From Clavulina sp. PMI_390 (Eukaryota; Basidiomycota; Agaricomycetes; Cantharellales; Hydnaceae): a stretch of DNA of 64,000 bases. Made by a program: the position numbers and the translations under genes. This document shows, in pieces, positions 31,778 through 43,335 of the stretch. Location: positions 1 to 64,000 of the forward strand of contig WIDE01000061.1 of the NCBI GenBank assembly GCA_015039315.1, in the 5' to 3' direction. Below the pieces are notes generated by a model, which saw only the letters and a program-made list of their open reading frames with translations, was not told the DNA's origin and made no database searches. Numbering within the stretch: position 1 is the first letter of the stretch; every line of letters starts with the position of its first letter.

Positions 31778-32836
31778 ATGAGCAGCGGAGTGTTTGCGCG
31801 TCTTCATCTTAACATTGACCACTGGGCCAACAACGCAGACCCTGCCTTATTGACCACCGCCGCCGGTGTCGTCGTCGCGCTCATCTACATCGCCGTCAAA
31901 GCCTCACGTACTCCACGCGAATCCACATCCACATCCGCGTCATCGGCCGCTGAACCTCCCATCCCCAATCCTTCAACCCCTAATCCCACTACATCAGAAA
32001 CCAAGAAGAAAATGGCATCCGGCGGAGGCTCGATCATGTCCCCCCCGCGCACTGACTTGGCTCCGCCCAAGGAGGATCCCTTCACACTCGAAGATCTCAA
32101 GCAATATGACGGCAAGACAGAGGGCAAGCCGATCTATGTCGCTATCAAGGGTGCGTGTGTTTTGCACACTATATGCTTTATCTTTTCGATGAGTGGACAT
32201 GAAGGTCCAAAAGGAGGAGTGACTGGAATAGGCCTGAGCTCGATCGGCCGTCCAGGTGCCACCGGGATGAATTATCCTGGGTGGCCAGAGCCCATTCGTT
32301 TCACTCGTGCTGTTTCAAACTTTGCATTTTGTTTATCGGTTGCAGTCGTGTGCATGATGTATTCCACATAAAGTCCTCCTCATTTGGGACAGTATCGTCC
32401 GCCCTGCCCAATTACTTACCGTTCTCTCTATGCTCGCACGTATAACTGACTCTACTCGTTCTTCACACGCTCCAATCATGGTCTTGTTCTCCGGTCACTA
32501 TGGACGCATATATCCCGCTCCCCCCACCCACCCACGACTCCTTACCAACTTGTTCTGCTACGTCCATCACAACGCGTTCCAGGTACCGTTTTCGATGTCT
32601 CCAACAAGCGCGAGATGTACGGCCCCGGCGCATCCTATAACATCTTTGCCGGCAAGGACGGCTCGCGTGGGCTTGGTATGTCTTCCCTAGACCCCGCAAA
32701 CGCCGTCCCCGACTGGAGCCCCCTCGAGGGCCCTCAAAAGGCCACACTTGATCAGTGGCATAGTTTCTTCAAGGCGAGGTACAACATTGTTGGAAAGGTT
32801 ACCGATCTGCCCGATGCTGTCAGAGGCCGCGAGTAG
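31778..32836 (+). CDS. DAP1: Dap1 / PGRMC1-type haem-binding protein
   Basis: Two exons, 31778-32150 and 32583-32836, give 208 residues. An N-terminal membrane anchor (ALLTTAAGVVVALIYIAV) is followed by a Ser/Pro-rich linker and a cytochrome b5-like MAPR domain: PFTLEDLKQYDGKTEGKPIY, VAIKGTVFDVSNKREMYGPG, ASYNIFAGKDGSRGLG, and a helical end HSFFKARYNIVGKVTD. The Tyr residues used for axial haem binding in this family (YGPGASY) are present. Dap1 binds haem and supports sterol 14-demethylase (Cyp51/Erg11) and other P450s in the endoplasmic reticulum. The intron is 432 nt, unusually long for this locus. The domain joins cleanly across it (AIK-GTVFDV), so the model is firm. Identification is confident; partner enzymes are from family knowledge. 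Confidence 0.95.
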
Positions 32837-33042
32837 AGATATTTCGGAACGGAAAGGTTTTACGGTCAAACTGCTCAACAAACTGTATGAATAAAATAAT
32901 CTGTATTATCATTGTTGTTTGCATGAACCTCAAAACTTGGAGCGGTATTCTTGGCACATTGTGAGAGAGCATGGAAGTTTGCACAGGGCTCCTGGTAGTG
33001 GCATCTGTCTCCTCCACCCCATCCGCCGATACGAAATCATCG

Positions 33043-35469
33043 TCACCATCTCAGCGAAAATTCTGCCCAATGATCGGAGACTTCTTCGTATTGACTCGAT
33101 GCCGAAGCAAAGGGGACTTCGCCATCGTTGTAAATATCCCAATCGCGACGCGGCCGCTCCGCAGGGACTGGATCGTCAAATACTTTCCGGAAGCTTTCGG
33201 GGGTTAGTGCTATCTGGTATCGGAACAGCTCTGTCAACCTTCTCAGACGAAACAACACAAGGGATATGGTTAATTGTGTGTGAGACAAGACCGTTGGAGG
33301 GCATCAGTGGAACGTACTCATCAAAAGGCGGGGGAGATATTAAGGGGCCACCGAACTCGAGAGCTTCATTGTTGAGCCATGCCACAAGTAACCTAGACCT
33401 CGCTAAAAATTGGCAAATGTGAGCGGATAGGCCGCATACGAAGTGATCCTGGACAAAAGAACCACATAGCCATAACACGTACTTCGACCAACAAAAAACC
33501 ATTCGTTGAGGATATGCGCGGCACCTGGGTAAGACTTCCACATCCTCGAAATACTGGGTAATCGTGCTTTCTTAGACCACGCTCTCGCTGCACCAATAGC
33601 TTGGAGTATAGCAACCCGATCCCTCCATGGACCTTCTACAAAAGTTCCACAAAGCACATCAGCTAAATCGACGCATGTTGTGGTTGAGGGATCCATACCT
33701 GTACAGAAAAGGAGAGTAGGGTCATCGATATAATGCCCTGTCCAGTGCAGGGAGCGTAGATGGGTCCCATCCGTGACGATTGGGGCGACAACTGTCCTAG
33801 GATCATCACGTCCCTTAAGTGTGCTTCCCAAACAATTAGTAAACCGGAAAGCAGTCAGTAGATGAGGGTCACCCACCTATTGTGATATCCCACAAGGAAA
33901 GGGAGCGATCGGCGAAAACCAGTAGCAAGGATAACCTATGATCCCATGATGATATCCCTCACTATGTTTCGCGGTCAAATTGGGCTATATTAATACGTAC
34001 CGTGTCAAATCCTGTTACAGCTGTACCGTTGGCGAGGACGAGTGAGGTATTCTGGAGGCTGATATGGGAACTTGGTAGTTTGCCGGTGTGGAACCGCTTG
34101 ACTTCCGGGACGATCGTGATGTTGGGATGAAGACTGCCCCGCGCATTGGCCACAACCGGGTTCCACTGAACCTATTCATTCATACACGAGCCGAGGTTAA
34201 AACCCTCAGAAATGGACGCTTGACCACGTTCCGTAGTGGCGCACCTTACGAGCGCTAATGGTAACAGACTGGGCATGACCAACGAGGTCATTAGCGATGC
34301 CAACTCCAGACAGCCCTCCTCCAAGGACCAAGACGTTCTGCCAAAAAAGTGCTGATATTAGTCGGGGTTCCACCCACCAAAAGTTACAAAACAGAGCCAC
34401 AGACCTTCTCCGCAAAATCCTGTGGGTGTCGGTATTGTCGAGAGTGAAAGACATCATCCGGCCGAAGGTTCGCGAGCTCATCCAGGCCAGGAATGGGAGG
34501 GACCCATGCAGCTTCATATTCTGATGTGTTCCCAATCACAATGGCATCGAACTCCTCCTGCCACCACCTGACCTCCAGCGTGCCATTCCTCAATGGCGTC
34601 AGCTTGCGCAAGGTGACCGTCCACCGTTTCTCAGAATTAGGGAGTTTCTCTACGCGCTCAACTCGAGTCCAATACGATGTGACGTTGGTGTGATCTTCGT
34701 CGTTCGCGTTTAGTCCAAAGGACGACGCATATTGTCTAACGTGCCGATTAACGTGCAGGTGATGCAGCCGAGACGGCTAGAGACACCTGGCATCAGTTCA
34801 CCGACAAGTCACGGCTTCGATACTTGTAGGACGTACGGTATTTTTAGGATAGTTGGTATCGGGGAAGGACATTATTTCCTACAGAAAAAAATGGCATATC
34901 GTGTTTGATGCAGGTGTCTAAAAGAGAGGAAATGCACTCACGCGTGATTGAGTGGTCATCATACCCCGCCATACCGGACTGGGAGACCAGTGCTCCCGTA
35001 TACGCCAGTCTACTGTGACTCCATCATCCCCATCTACGTATATGTGAGATGATGGTAATTGATCTGGGATGTCAGGAACATATGCCATGGTCTCAATTGG
35101 CCCATTCCTTAAGGCAAAGAACCAATAAGTTTGATTAGAGATAGAGACAGAGATGAACTGCGAAGCGGACAACATGATAGCAACTCACGGGAACGATGCA
35201 GGGATCGGTACGCTATCGGTATAGTGCCATACGCCTCCCGGATTCGGAGCTCTCTCGAACATCCGAACCTCGAACCCATGGCCGACGAGCGTTGCAGTGA
35301 ACTGGAGGCCGGCTGGCCCTGCGCCTATAACGGCTACTCGGCGTATCTCGTTCCGAAATGTGAAGTACTGATCATCTGACTCAGTGTTGGACCGAAGTGG
35401 CTGTTGGGAAGCAAACGCTGTCACCAAAGCAAGACACACAATCTGGAGGAGTGGGTATGCGGTCGGCAT
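33043..35469 (-). CDS. FAD-dependent monooxygenase (FMO-like) with signal peptide
   Basis: Starts at ATG 35469 with a hydrophobic leader (PLLQIVCLALVTAFASQ) that looks like a secretory signal or anchor. The FAD Rossmann motif follows: RRVAVIGAGPAGLQFTATLV. Later exons give WVPPIPGLDEL and DVFHSRQYRHPQDFAEK (an FMO-type HSxxYRxP motif), then the NADPH motif NVLVLGGGLSGVGIANDLVG and an ILATGF-type strand near 33945. The C-terminal exons run through DDPTLLFCTGM and end SQYEEVSDHWAEFSLRW at the stop 33043. About a dozen exons are separated by short introns. The family oxygenates soft nucleophiles or ketones using NADPH and O2; substrate is unknown. The signal peptide is unusual for a flavin monooxygenase and suggests an endomembrane or secreted enzyme. 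Family call is confident; exact exon borders are approximate. Confidence 0.85.
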
Positions 35470-36619
35470 GTCTCGTATGGACTCCAGGCTTCGGGAGATT
35501 GGTTAGAAGTAGAGGGGGTGATCATACCTTCGCATGTCGTCATCACCTGGAGCAATGTCGTTAGTTAGGGTCAAGTGTTCCATTTGCATTGCATGAGAAT
35601 AGCATTGAAATACTATATTGAAGGTTTATGCCAGTACCTGAGATCGGGATGGGCGGTCTAATTAGCTTAGTGCCTGGGCACTAATCCAGCACCAGGGGTT
35701 TGAACTCAGAACTGAAGGCAAGTCAGATGTAGTTATTCGGCGCATCGCAGGAGTGATTTCGATCCGATAGATTCTTAACTATAGTCGAGAGTTTCATGAG
35801 ATCGAAACATATGGGCATCGCCCTCGCTACCAAATGTCGCTGAAGGAGTAGGATTCATAGGGATACGTAAGACATCAAAGCTCTCGCTATGAAGGCAGAT
35901 AGAATAGTAAAAAGAGTAAGAATCCACATCGAATCATCAAGGGAGTATTGAAATGGAGAATAATTAGATTTGACGGCCTCACAGCCAGTGAGACTGTAGA
36001 TTGTTTCATGGTTGAGACGAAGTATACGGTCCAGCTGCATGTTTGCGTGTGTTTGCCAGTATTGGTGGCGAAGCCAAAGAAGCGAAGGCCCGGAAGCGTT
36101 GCCAAACTATATTCCGATCGTCGCTCGTTCGGGTGGGTTGCGATAATGCCGAACCACAAAAATCCAACGCCAAGCTGTCAGCGTCGACGCGAGATAAGGC
36201 TGCGGGCACCCAAGCACCGCGCTACGCGACATGGGACCGGCATCAATGACATCTTGCGTTATTTTGTGTGAATTGTGAAGGCTCAACTTGGGTGTCGGTG
36301 CGTGTCAGACAACCTCATACTTAAGATGCCGCTCAGCCACTATCCGAAGCAGCGCTATAGATACTTTTTGAACCTCTCTCTTACACCTTCCGTCCCTCCT
36401 AGTCCTGCTCACCTCCCTCCACCAACAACTCCAAACGAACTCCAAGGACCAGCCTCCTCAGATTCTTGGGCTGTCCTCACACAATCCACCTGCTACATTC
36501 CCCACTGATTTGTACTCTGGCAGTCCCACAAGCTATTTCCGAACATCGTCCCGCATCCAACTCCCTGCTGCCTTGTTCTTTCCTTTTATCATCCCTCGTC
36601 TTCCCCGCTACACACTACC
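35470..36619. other. Divergent intergenic region, FMO-like gene / ammonium transporter 2
   Basis: About 1.15 kb without a convincing exon. The part from 36360 to 36619 is pyrimidine-rich on the plus strand (CTCTCTCTTACACC, CTCCCTCCACC), as in fungal promoters with long 5' leaders, and probably drives the transporter. Confidence 0.45.
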
Positions 36620-39305
36620 ATGTCTTCTCCACACTCCCTCTCCACAGAAAACCAGCTTACCCCGACGTACGACAAGGGAGACATCGCCTTCGTCCTTCTT
36701 TCCGGGTTCCTTGTTCTGCTTATGGTTCCTGGTCTCGCTCTCCTCTACTCAGGCCTCGTCCGCCGAAAGAACGCATTACACATTATGTTTTGCTGCATAC
36801 TCGCCAACGCCGTTGTGGTGATTGTTTGGTGAGTGGCTTTCCCATACTTTGCTTTGCTTTCGTTTTCCTCGTCCAGGGGGAGACAAAATTCGCTGCTTCG
36901 ATTGGGTCGGCCGATGGGAAGACAGTACAAAAGAAACAGCCTTTTCAAATCCTCTGATCGGTAATGGCGAGCCGCTATCCCATCAATTCTCTCCCTAATT
37001 TCCCCGATCTTTCTCCTGATTCCCGACCACACCTGTTCGCTTAAGAATATGGGTGCTGTTACTGACCTTAACGTCATCGATACGTTATCCTCCCACCCTG
37101 CCTCGCCACGTTTTCGTTTCCTTACTTGCCGCTCTCCTAATATCTGACACACGGAATTATTCAGGTACGTATGGGGATTTAGCTTGGGCTTCAGCCCGAC
37201 GGCAACGAATGGGTTCATTGGTAAGTTGTTTATTTCTTTCACTTCATAATTCATCCACGGCGCCTTCACGAAAGAGACGAACTATTTCCTGACATGACCA
37301 TACTCACAAACATGCGCCATCGTTTCCCTGACTCTGTTTCACTGATGATCTGGCATAAATCTAGGAAACCTGGCCAATGCTGGCTTACTGCACGTCGAAG
37401 ATGGCCCCCAAGCGGGATCTCCGTTGATCCCTCAGTTGCTGTATTCGTTCTTCCAACTGGAGTTTGCTTGCGTCACGGTATGTCGTTCTCCTGGTCGGGA
37501 TCCCTAAGCCTTGTTCTCAAGCAATTTTTCTCCTACCGCCCCCCATTACCTGCTCCTTGGGCGTTCGCGATCCTTGCAATACCGCTTTCTTCCTTGGGGC
37601 ATTGTCACTACTATTCACAGGTCGCTATCCTAGTAGGCGCCTTCGCCGAACGCGGCCGTATCGCTCCACTTATCCTTTTCTCTTTTCTGTGGACGACCCT
37701 TGTTTATTGCCCGCTTACCCACTGGGTATGGGCACCTTCCGGATGGGCTCTCAAATGGGGCGTGCTGGACTATGCTGGTGGAGGCCCCGTCGAGCTTGGC
37801 TCTGGCATCGGGGGGCTTGCCTACGCGCTCGTTCTTGGTCGGAGAAAGGAAGCCCAATTAGTGAACTTTCGACCGCATAACGTCAGCATGATATGTATGG
37901 GGACGTTCTTCCTATGGGTGGGCTGGTTAGGTTTCAACAGCGGGAGTGCTTATGGGGCCAACGGCAGAGCGATATGGAGCGCGTGGAATTCGAATTTGAG
38001 TGCAGCTGCAGTAAGTCGTGCCTCTGAGTATCGACGAGAATTATTCTAGACTGACACCTGGACAAATATCTTCTAGGGAGGAATTGTCTGGTGTGCATTG
38101 GATTACTCCAAGAACGGAAAGTACACGCTCGTTGGCTTTTGCTCGGGTACAATCGCCGGTTTGGTCGCAGCGACGCCTTCAAGCGGATTCGTTCCCGGTT
38201 GGGCCGCCTTTGTTATCGGTGTGCTCAGTGGTGCGGCATGCAATTATGCCACAGCCGGTGCGTTTTCGCTGAATACTGACCAACTGTAACGCTATTCTGA
38301 CCCTTGTATCTATCTCGCCATGGTGTACAGTCAAGCACTACGTCGCGATAGACGACGCGCTCGACATGTTTGCCGAACACGCCGTGGGTGGCATGGTCGG
38401 CCTCCTTGGAAATGCTCTCTTCGCTTCCCCTAGCATCACTGCGATGGACGCATTCCCCTCCTCGCCTTCGTCAATCATATCCTCTTCGTCCTTCACTGGA
38501 ACCTCCATTCCAGGCGGATGGATTGAACGCAACTGGCGCCAGATGTATGTTCAGTTAGCATACGTTCTTGCTGTGTCAGCATACACTTTTGGTGTGACGG
38601 CGGGACTAGCATGGGGTTTTGATTGGGTAGGAACTAGGTGGCAGAGTGTTTGGTGGTTGGGCTGGATGAAACTGAGAGCGGAGGAAGACTGGGAGATCAT
38701 AGGGATGGACGATGCGGAGGTGGGTTCTCTTCCTATATTTCCTTTTATGACACCATTTCATCCCGTTGACTCGTTCTCATCTATCTGTTCTTATCCACAA
38801 AACAATTCACCAGCTTGGCGAATTCGTTCAAGATTTCGTCGAGCTCCGGCGCGATTTCAACTCATGGTCTGCACCAGGCGTCGAGAACGGAAAGATGCAC
38901 ACAATCATCGAGTCATCTCAGGAGGAATCTACCGCCTCAACGATGGAAATTCGCCAACCCCGCATGGTGCAACGCGTGAGCGAAGTCGTTCCGCTCAGTG
39001 CGAGCCAGCACCTGAGCGCTCGCTCCCAATCACGCTCTGCGACATCAGCCCTCACACGAAATAGCACCGAAGTTCTCGGTGGCGAAAGCGGTATGGAGAT
39101 GTATGCTGTTCAGCACGAAGGTGGTAGAGGCTCTCTAACACACATGGAAGGTGACCATGGTGAACGTGCCGAGCGCGGAAGGATTGTCGCTGCTGGGGAT
39201 AGGCACGGTGTTCCTGACACCCATGCCCCACGGCTGGGGCTTCACTTGGGATCGAGGTCAAGATCACGGTCGAAGTCCCAAGTGAGAGGAGGGATGGACG
39301 TTTAG
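36620..39305 (+). CDS. Ammonium transporter, Mep1/Mep3-like (Glu-His pore pair)
   Basis: Starts at ATG 36620 (SSPHSLSTENQLTPTYDKGD). The Amt/Mep fold follows in order: FVLLSGFLVLLMVPGLALLY, YVWGFSLGFSPTATNGFIGN, VAILVGAFAERGRIAPLILF, VLDYAGGGPVELGSGIGGLA, MICMGTFFLWVGWLGFNSGS, LVGFCSGTIAGLVAATPSSG and DDALDMFAEHAVGGMVGLLG. The first pore position is Glu (GGGPVELGSG) instead of His, while the second His (FAEHAVGG) is kept; yeast Mep1 and Mep3 show the same change. The first intron (about 36830-37164) is about 335 nt, others 50-75 nt. An extended luminal/extracytosolic Ser-rich loop lies near 38450-38520, and the cytosolic tail is very long (about 195 residues from 38720) and Ser/Arg-rich. Transport role is confident; the tail may be regulatory, which is inference. 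Confidence 0.94.
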
Positions 39306-39962
39306 CTTTTATCAACACTCGACACGGACACCTATTCGTCTATCCACTGCAGCACACTGGATTCTTCGACGACTCTCGATCTGGAACTGCAAGATCCTCA
39401 ACCAACAAAAATACTACCCTCTGAGTTAGGGATGTTGTAACCGTGCTCAAAACTCTCTACGCAGAGCCAGAGTCCCATTTGATCAGTCTCTCCCCTAGTA
39501 CACGAAAAAGTAGCTACAATTTCGTTATGGTCCTGCTTGCTTTACTTTCCGCGAATCAAATTGATTTTTTTGTTTTCCAAGTAACATCCAGTTATGGAAT
39601 GGTTGTTCATGACGAGGCCATTGATGCATAAACCTTATATAAAAACAGTCAAGCCTCAGACTTAGCAATATCAGGCTGACACGACGGTTTCCTCAACACC
39701 TCAGCGAGTCCAGCATACAGAAACGTTCCGCGGTACAATTCAAACTAACAACCAATATAGATGCTAACAGGAATGAAGAGATTACGATAAGCAAGCAAGC
39801 AAACTAGGGAACTACCTACAAACCGAGGCACAAAAACAGGAGAAAGTGGGATAATAAGATGAATCAAATCGAACTAAGGTATACGGGATAGAGTAAGAGC
39901 CAAGGTAAACAACCAGCCCGGGGCCTGAAAGGCCGACCAGGATCGACATTGGCCTCGCAGAC
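39306..39962. other. Intergenic between convergent genes
   Basis: 3' ends of the second ammonium transporter and of the DUF6533-like gene. AT-rich, nothing further recognised. Confidence 0.45.
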
Positions 39963-42067
39963 CTACTTTTCACGGACAACGTCATGGTGCTCATCTTTCC
40001 TCTCCCAAACTTCGCCATCATCGGCTGCACCAATCGCAACCGCCATATCCATGCTGGCCTTCTTGACCTCTCCTTCCCCCTCGCTATAGGCATAATTTCC
40101 ATCCGCATCCACATCCATATCCATCTCCATCATTGTACCCGTCCCAAGGATGGTGCCCGTGCCTGTATGCCCACGAGGAACGGCAAACGTAGGCTGGCTC
40201 ATCTTGTTGGTCGGACCTCCACCAACACCAGGGCCTGCACCCACGATGTGCGCAGAGGGAATACTGGGCATGATAGATCCATCACCACCAGGGGCGCTAC
40301 GCTTTGATCCAGGCGCGGTGATCTGGTAGGGGCCGGAGGTCGCTGTGTTCACTTGTCGAGCAGCACCTCCAGCAGCGCCGCCAACAGCTCCAGATGAGCT
40401 GCGTCCTCCACCCGTGGAGGAGCCATGGAAAGAACCGCCATTAACGAGGGAGCCACGAACGAGGAGGATGACGCGCATGGTCATGGTGCAAGTGAGCGCG
40501 GTAGCGAGGGTGGAGACGATAAGGCGAATGGGGTCCGCGGTGTCATGGGGCTTAGTGGAGAAGTAGTAGATTGTGTTGACAATATTGACGAAAAAGATGG
40601 TCTGGGGAACAAGCAGCCGGGGGTCAGTTGCGAGAGATCAAGACTACATCTGGACAGGTACATGGCGCAAGAAACTCACGAAATAGAGATTGAGCCCATC
40701 ACGGTTGATGAGCTTCCACAAAGTAATCGGCTTCTCCTTTAGTGATTCACGCGATCGCTGGACGGCAAGAGCAAGCTACGTAACACAGGGGAGAATTAGA
40801 GTTAGGACGATCTTGCTTGAGAAGCTGTCGGGGGCGAAAACCGACGAAACAACCGCTTCGTGCGCTTTGGCAACCGGCCAATCCAGTGATTCAGCTGGCG
40901 GCCGCGCATTCTCTTGCCGCTTTGACAAGGGAGTTTCACAATACGACAGATCGCAATCACGGCAAAACCGGGATCGCCCAACGCGAGAAGCGAGCAAGGA
41001 ACCGAAAGAATACGGAAAGCAAAGGAATGGAGGCAAGAGCTTACCGTAACAGTATACAGGATGGTCGGAAAAGCCCAGTAGATACCACCCCATAGGTGTT
41101 TTGGCACGGCGATACAACCTTGAGTAGGAAGGACTGCCAGGGGAGTGTAGAAGAAACAGCATGCAAAATGTGCTGCGACCTGCGCAACGAAGAGAGCGCT
41201 CAGACCGAAGGTAATAGCGCGTTGGGTAGGAGGTGGGGCGGAGCTGTGAAGGGCGCGCACGCGAATAATAAGGGCGAGGGAGGAGAGGGAGAGAAGGATG
41301 GCGGAAAGAATGGGTTCGATGAGATAGGCTTTTCGACAGCGCTCCGGAGTGAAGGAGGGATTAAAGCATGATACGGCTATCAGGATGAAGACAGGGATGG
41401 GAATGGGCAGTTGGTGGACGAAGGGATAGGGCAGAGTGACCCCAGGTGGTGTTGTGCCATTCGAGGCGCATATGTGTGAAACAGGGCATTTCGGGCGGGG
41501 TGGAGTGGTGATAGTTTTTTGGGGACATCCAATCGAAGCAATGAATATGGGAGGGAGGCGGGGATTATTTGTAATAAAATTGCACACCTAGTATAATGAA
41601 CTCTATGGGCATCAAGTGTCGCAGGAGTGTCATCAGAATCTTGAGTGGGGGCCACTCCTGGGTTTTGGTCATACGCCACCAGCGAGTGGTGAGGACTACG
41701 TTGCGTATCGATGGGTAGTTCATCAAGTCGAGGAGTTGGGGAGTAACCGAAAATCGATGGGCAAGTTGGTGGGAATCATGGCGAGATCGAGATGTGGAGT
41801 ACGTGGAAACAGTCGGTCCCACATGGAAACAATCATGATGATAAGAGTGAATAATAATGAACGGTGCAGGGCATGAGCGAGAGAGTTCAAACGAATGAGC
41901 GACATATCCGACAAAGCAGGAAAACTATCTTCGAGGAAGAAGGCTGGTAACGTACCAAGTGTGTCCCATGATGCGATGGTGAGAGTGCAGACGAAGAAGT
42001 ATCTGTAGGCACTCAGGTGAGGCCCAAGAAGGAGATTAGGAGGCAGGAGTTGCTCGATAGAGGTCAT
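39963..42067 (-). CDS. Seven-helix-type membrane protein, DUF6533-like
   Basis: Starts at ATG 42065-42067. The first exon reads LGPHLSAYRYFFVCTLTIAS followed by WDTL, which resembles the DUF6533 motif at the N-terminus of a large basidiomycete membrane-protein family. Later exons supply helices: LIEPILSAILLSLSSLALII, ITFGLSALFVAQVAAHFACC, LWGGIYWAFPTILYTV, ESLKEKPITLWKLINRDGLN and FVNIVNTIYYFSTKP. The last exon ends in a long Gly/Ser-rich cytosolic tail (about 150 residues; SFHGSSTGGGRSSSGAVGGA and an acidic stretch) to the stop at 39963. Family proteins look like receptors but have no proven function. Exons between 41900 and 41580 are the least certain part. It is convergent with the ammonium transporter. 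Confidence 0.68.
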
Positions 42068-43335
42068 AGCGGGTTGTCGCAGATGAGGTGCAGCTTGCTG
42101 CTGGTAACTGTCTAGCTATGTGTGGGGTAGGTCCCTGAAATGGATCTCGTTGGGCCACCAAAGGAGAAGAGTTGGTCTTCTACAGTGAAGTAGAGACTAT
42201 CCTTTTGCTACTAAGATGAGAGACTCAGAGGATAGGGGTGCCCCAGCTCAGAAATGGCGGATTTAACAAGGAGCGAGAGGGGGAGGGGGTCGAGATGGAG
42301 AGAGGAAGAACGTAGATGTGCACGTCACGTGTGACTCTTCCGCTGTCACTTTGGTGGGGGTTGTTGCACTCTGATCTGATTTCCCATTTATGGACGTTTT
42401 TCGCATCAGCTCCGTCCTACCCCATAACTATTGCAAACAAGCCGCGGCCTCAATAGTTGTTCAGCAGTAAGCTCCCGATTACAATTGAAACAGGCAATTA
42501 GCAAGAATGCGTGCCTAGAGCAGCCAACAGCTATTGACAAATGAAGCACGAGGTCTCGAACTACCGAAACATAGCAACACGGAAATCTCCACGTGGGTGT
42601 GGCCGCAGTATCGAATACAAAATTATGGCAGCACATTGTGAAGGGGAAAATAGTGTGCACACACTGTTCGCACCAAAAAGTCGTCTGGAAATCATTCTTA
42701 GAAATCCAATCGTCCCTTTACTCCACGTGTGCGCGCGAGCAATGCGCTAAGGTGATCGAAACTAATCACATTTGGCGAGGGCCATCGAAAAGTGCCTCGC
42801 AACCGTGATAATCGGTACGGCTATTATGAGTCAACGGTTTTGGTGTTCCTCAGGAGGGCTTGGGGCACCATATGATTACACGGGGTCCTCCGTCGTTGGC
42901 ATAACAATCGCGTCCACTGCCGACAGCGGGGTGGCCGACGAAATCGAGCCCGCCCCTCAACAACACGTCAATCGGCAGATAGCGGATTCCCCACCTTTCC
43001 GTGAAATACTATTGAGGGAACCCACGAAGAAGAATGATCAAAGGATCCTCAACGACCCATAACCCACCTGCCGGATGCGCTCATGGAGGGTGAGCTAGGC
43101 GACCACAATACCACCAAAATTCTGATAACGTCTCTGAACAGCCTCCAAGCCCAAAGATGCCTGCGTCCAAGGGGTGGTTCAGAAGAACCCCCCGAGGGGA
43201 AGAGACAAGGGTAGATTGACAAGAGCATGGAAGATGCTCGCAGCGGAACTATAGTGCTGGTTGGTAGTAAAGCTTTTGATGGCAAGGCTAAATATGATCG
43301 ATCTTTGTGTGGCTCAGTAGACCTGTACGGCGGAG
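42068..43335. other. Intergenic, nothing recognised
   Basis: About 1.27 kb. The part next to 42068 is probably the promoter of the minus-strand gene. An open frame at 42772-43062 has no family likeness and no splice context, so I do not call it a gene. Confidence 0.4.

Noticed and set aside
42772..43062. 96-codon plus-strand frame
   Set aside because: No likeness to any family, no splice context, and overlapping frames of similar quality; treated as chance.
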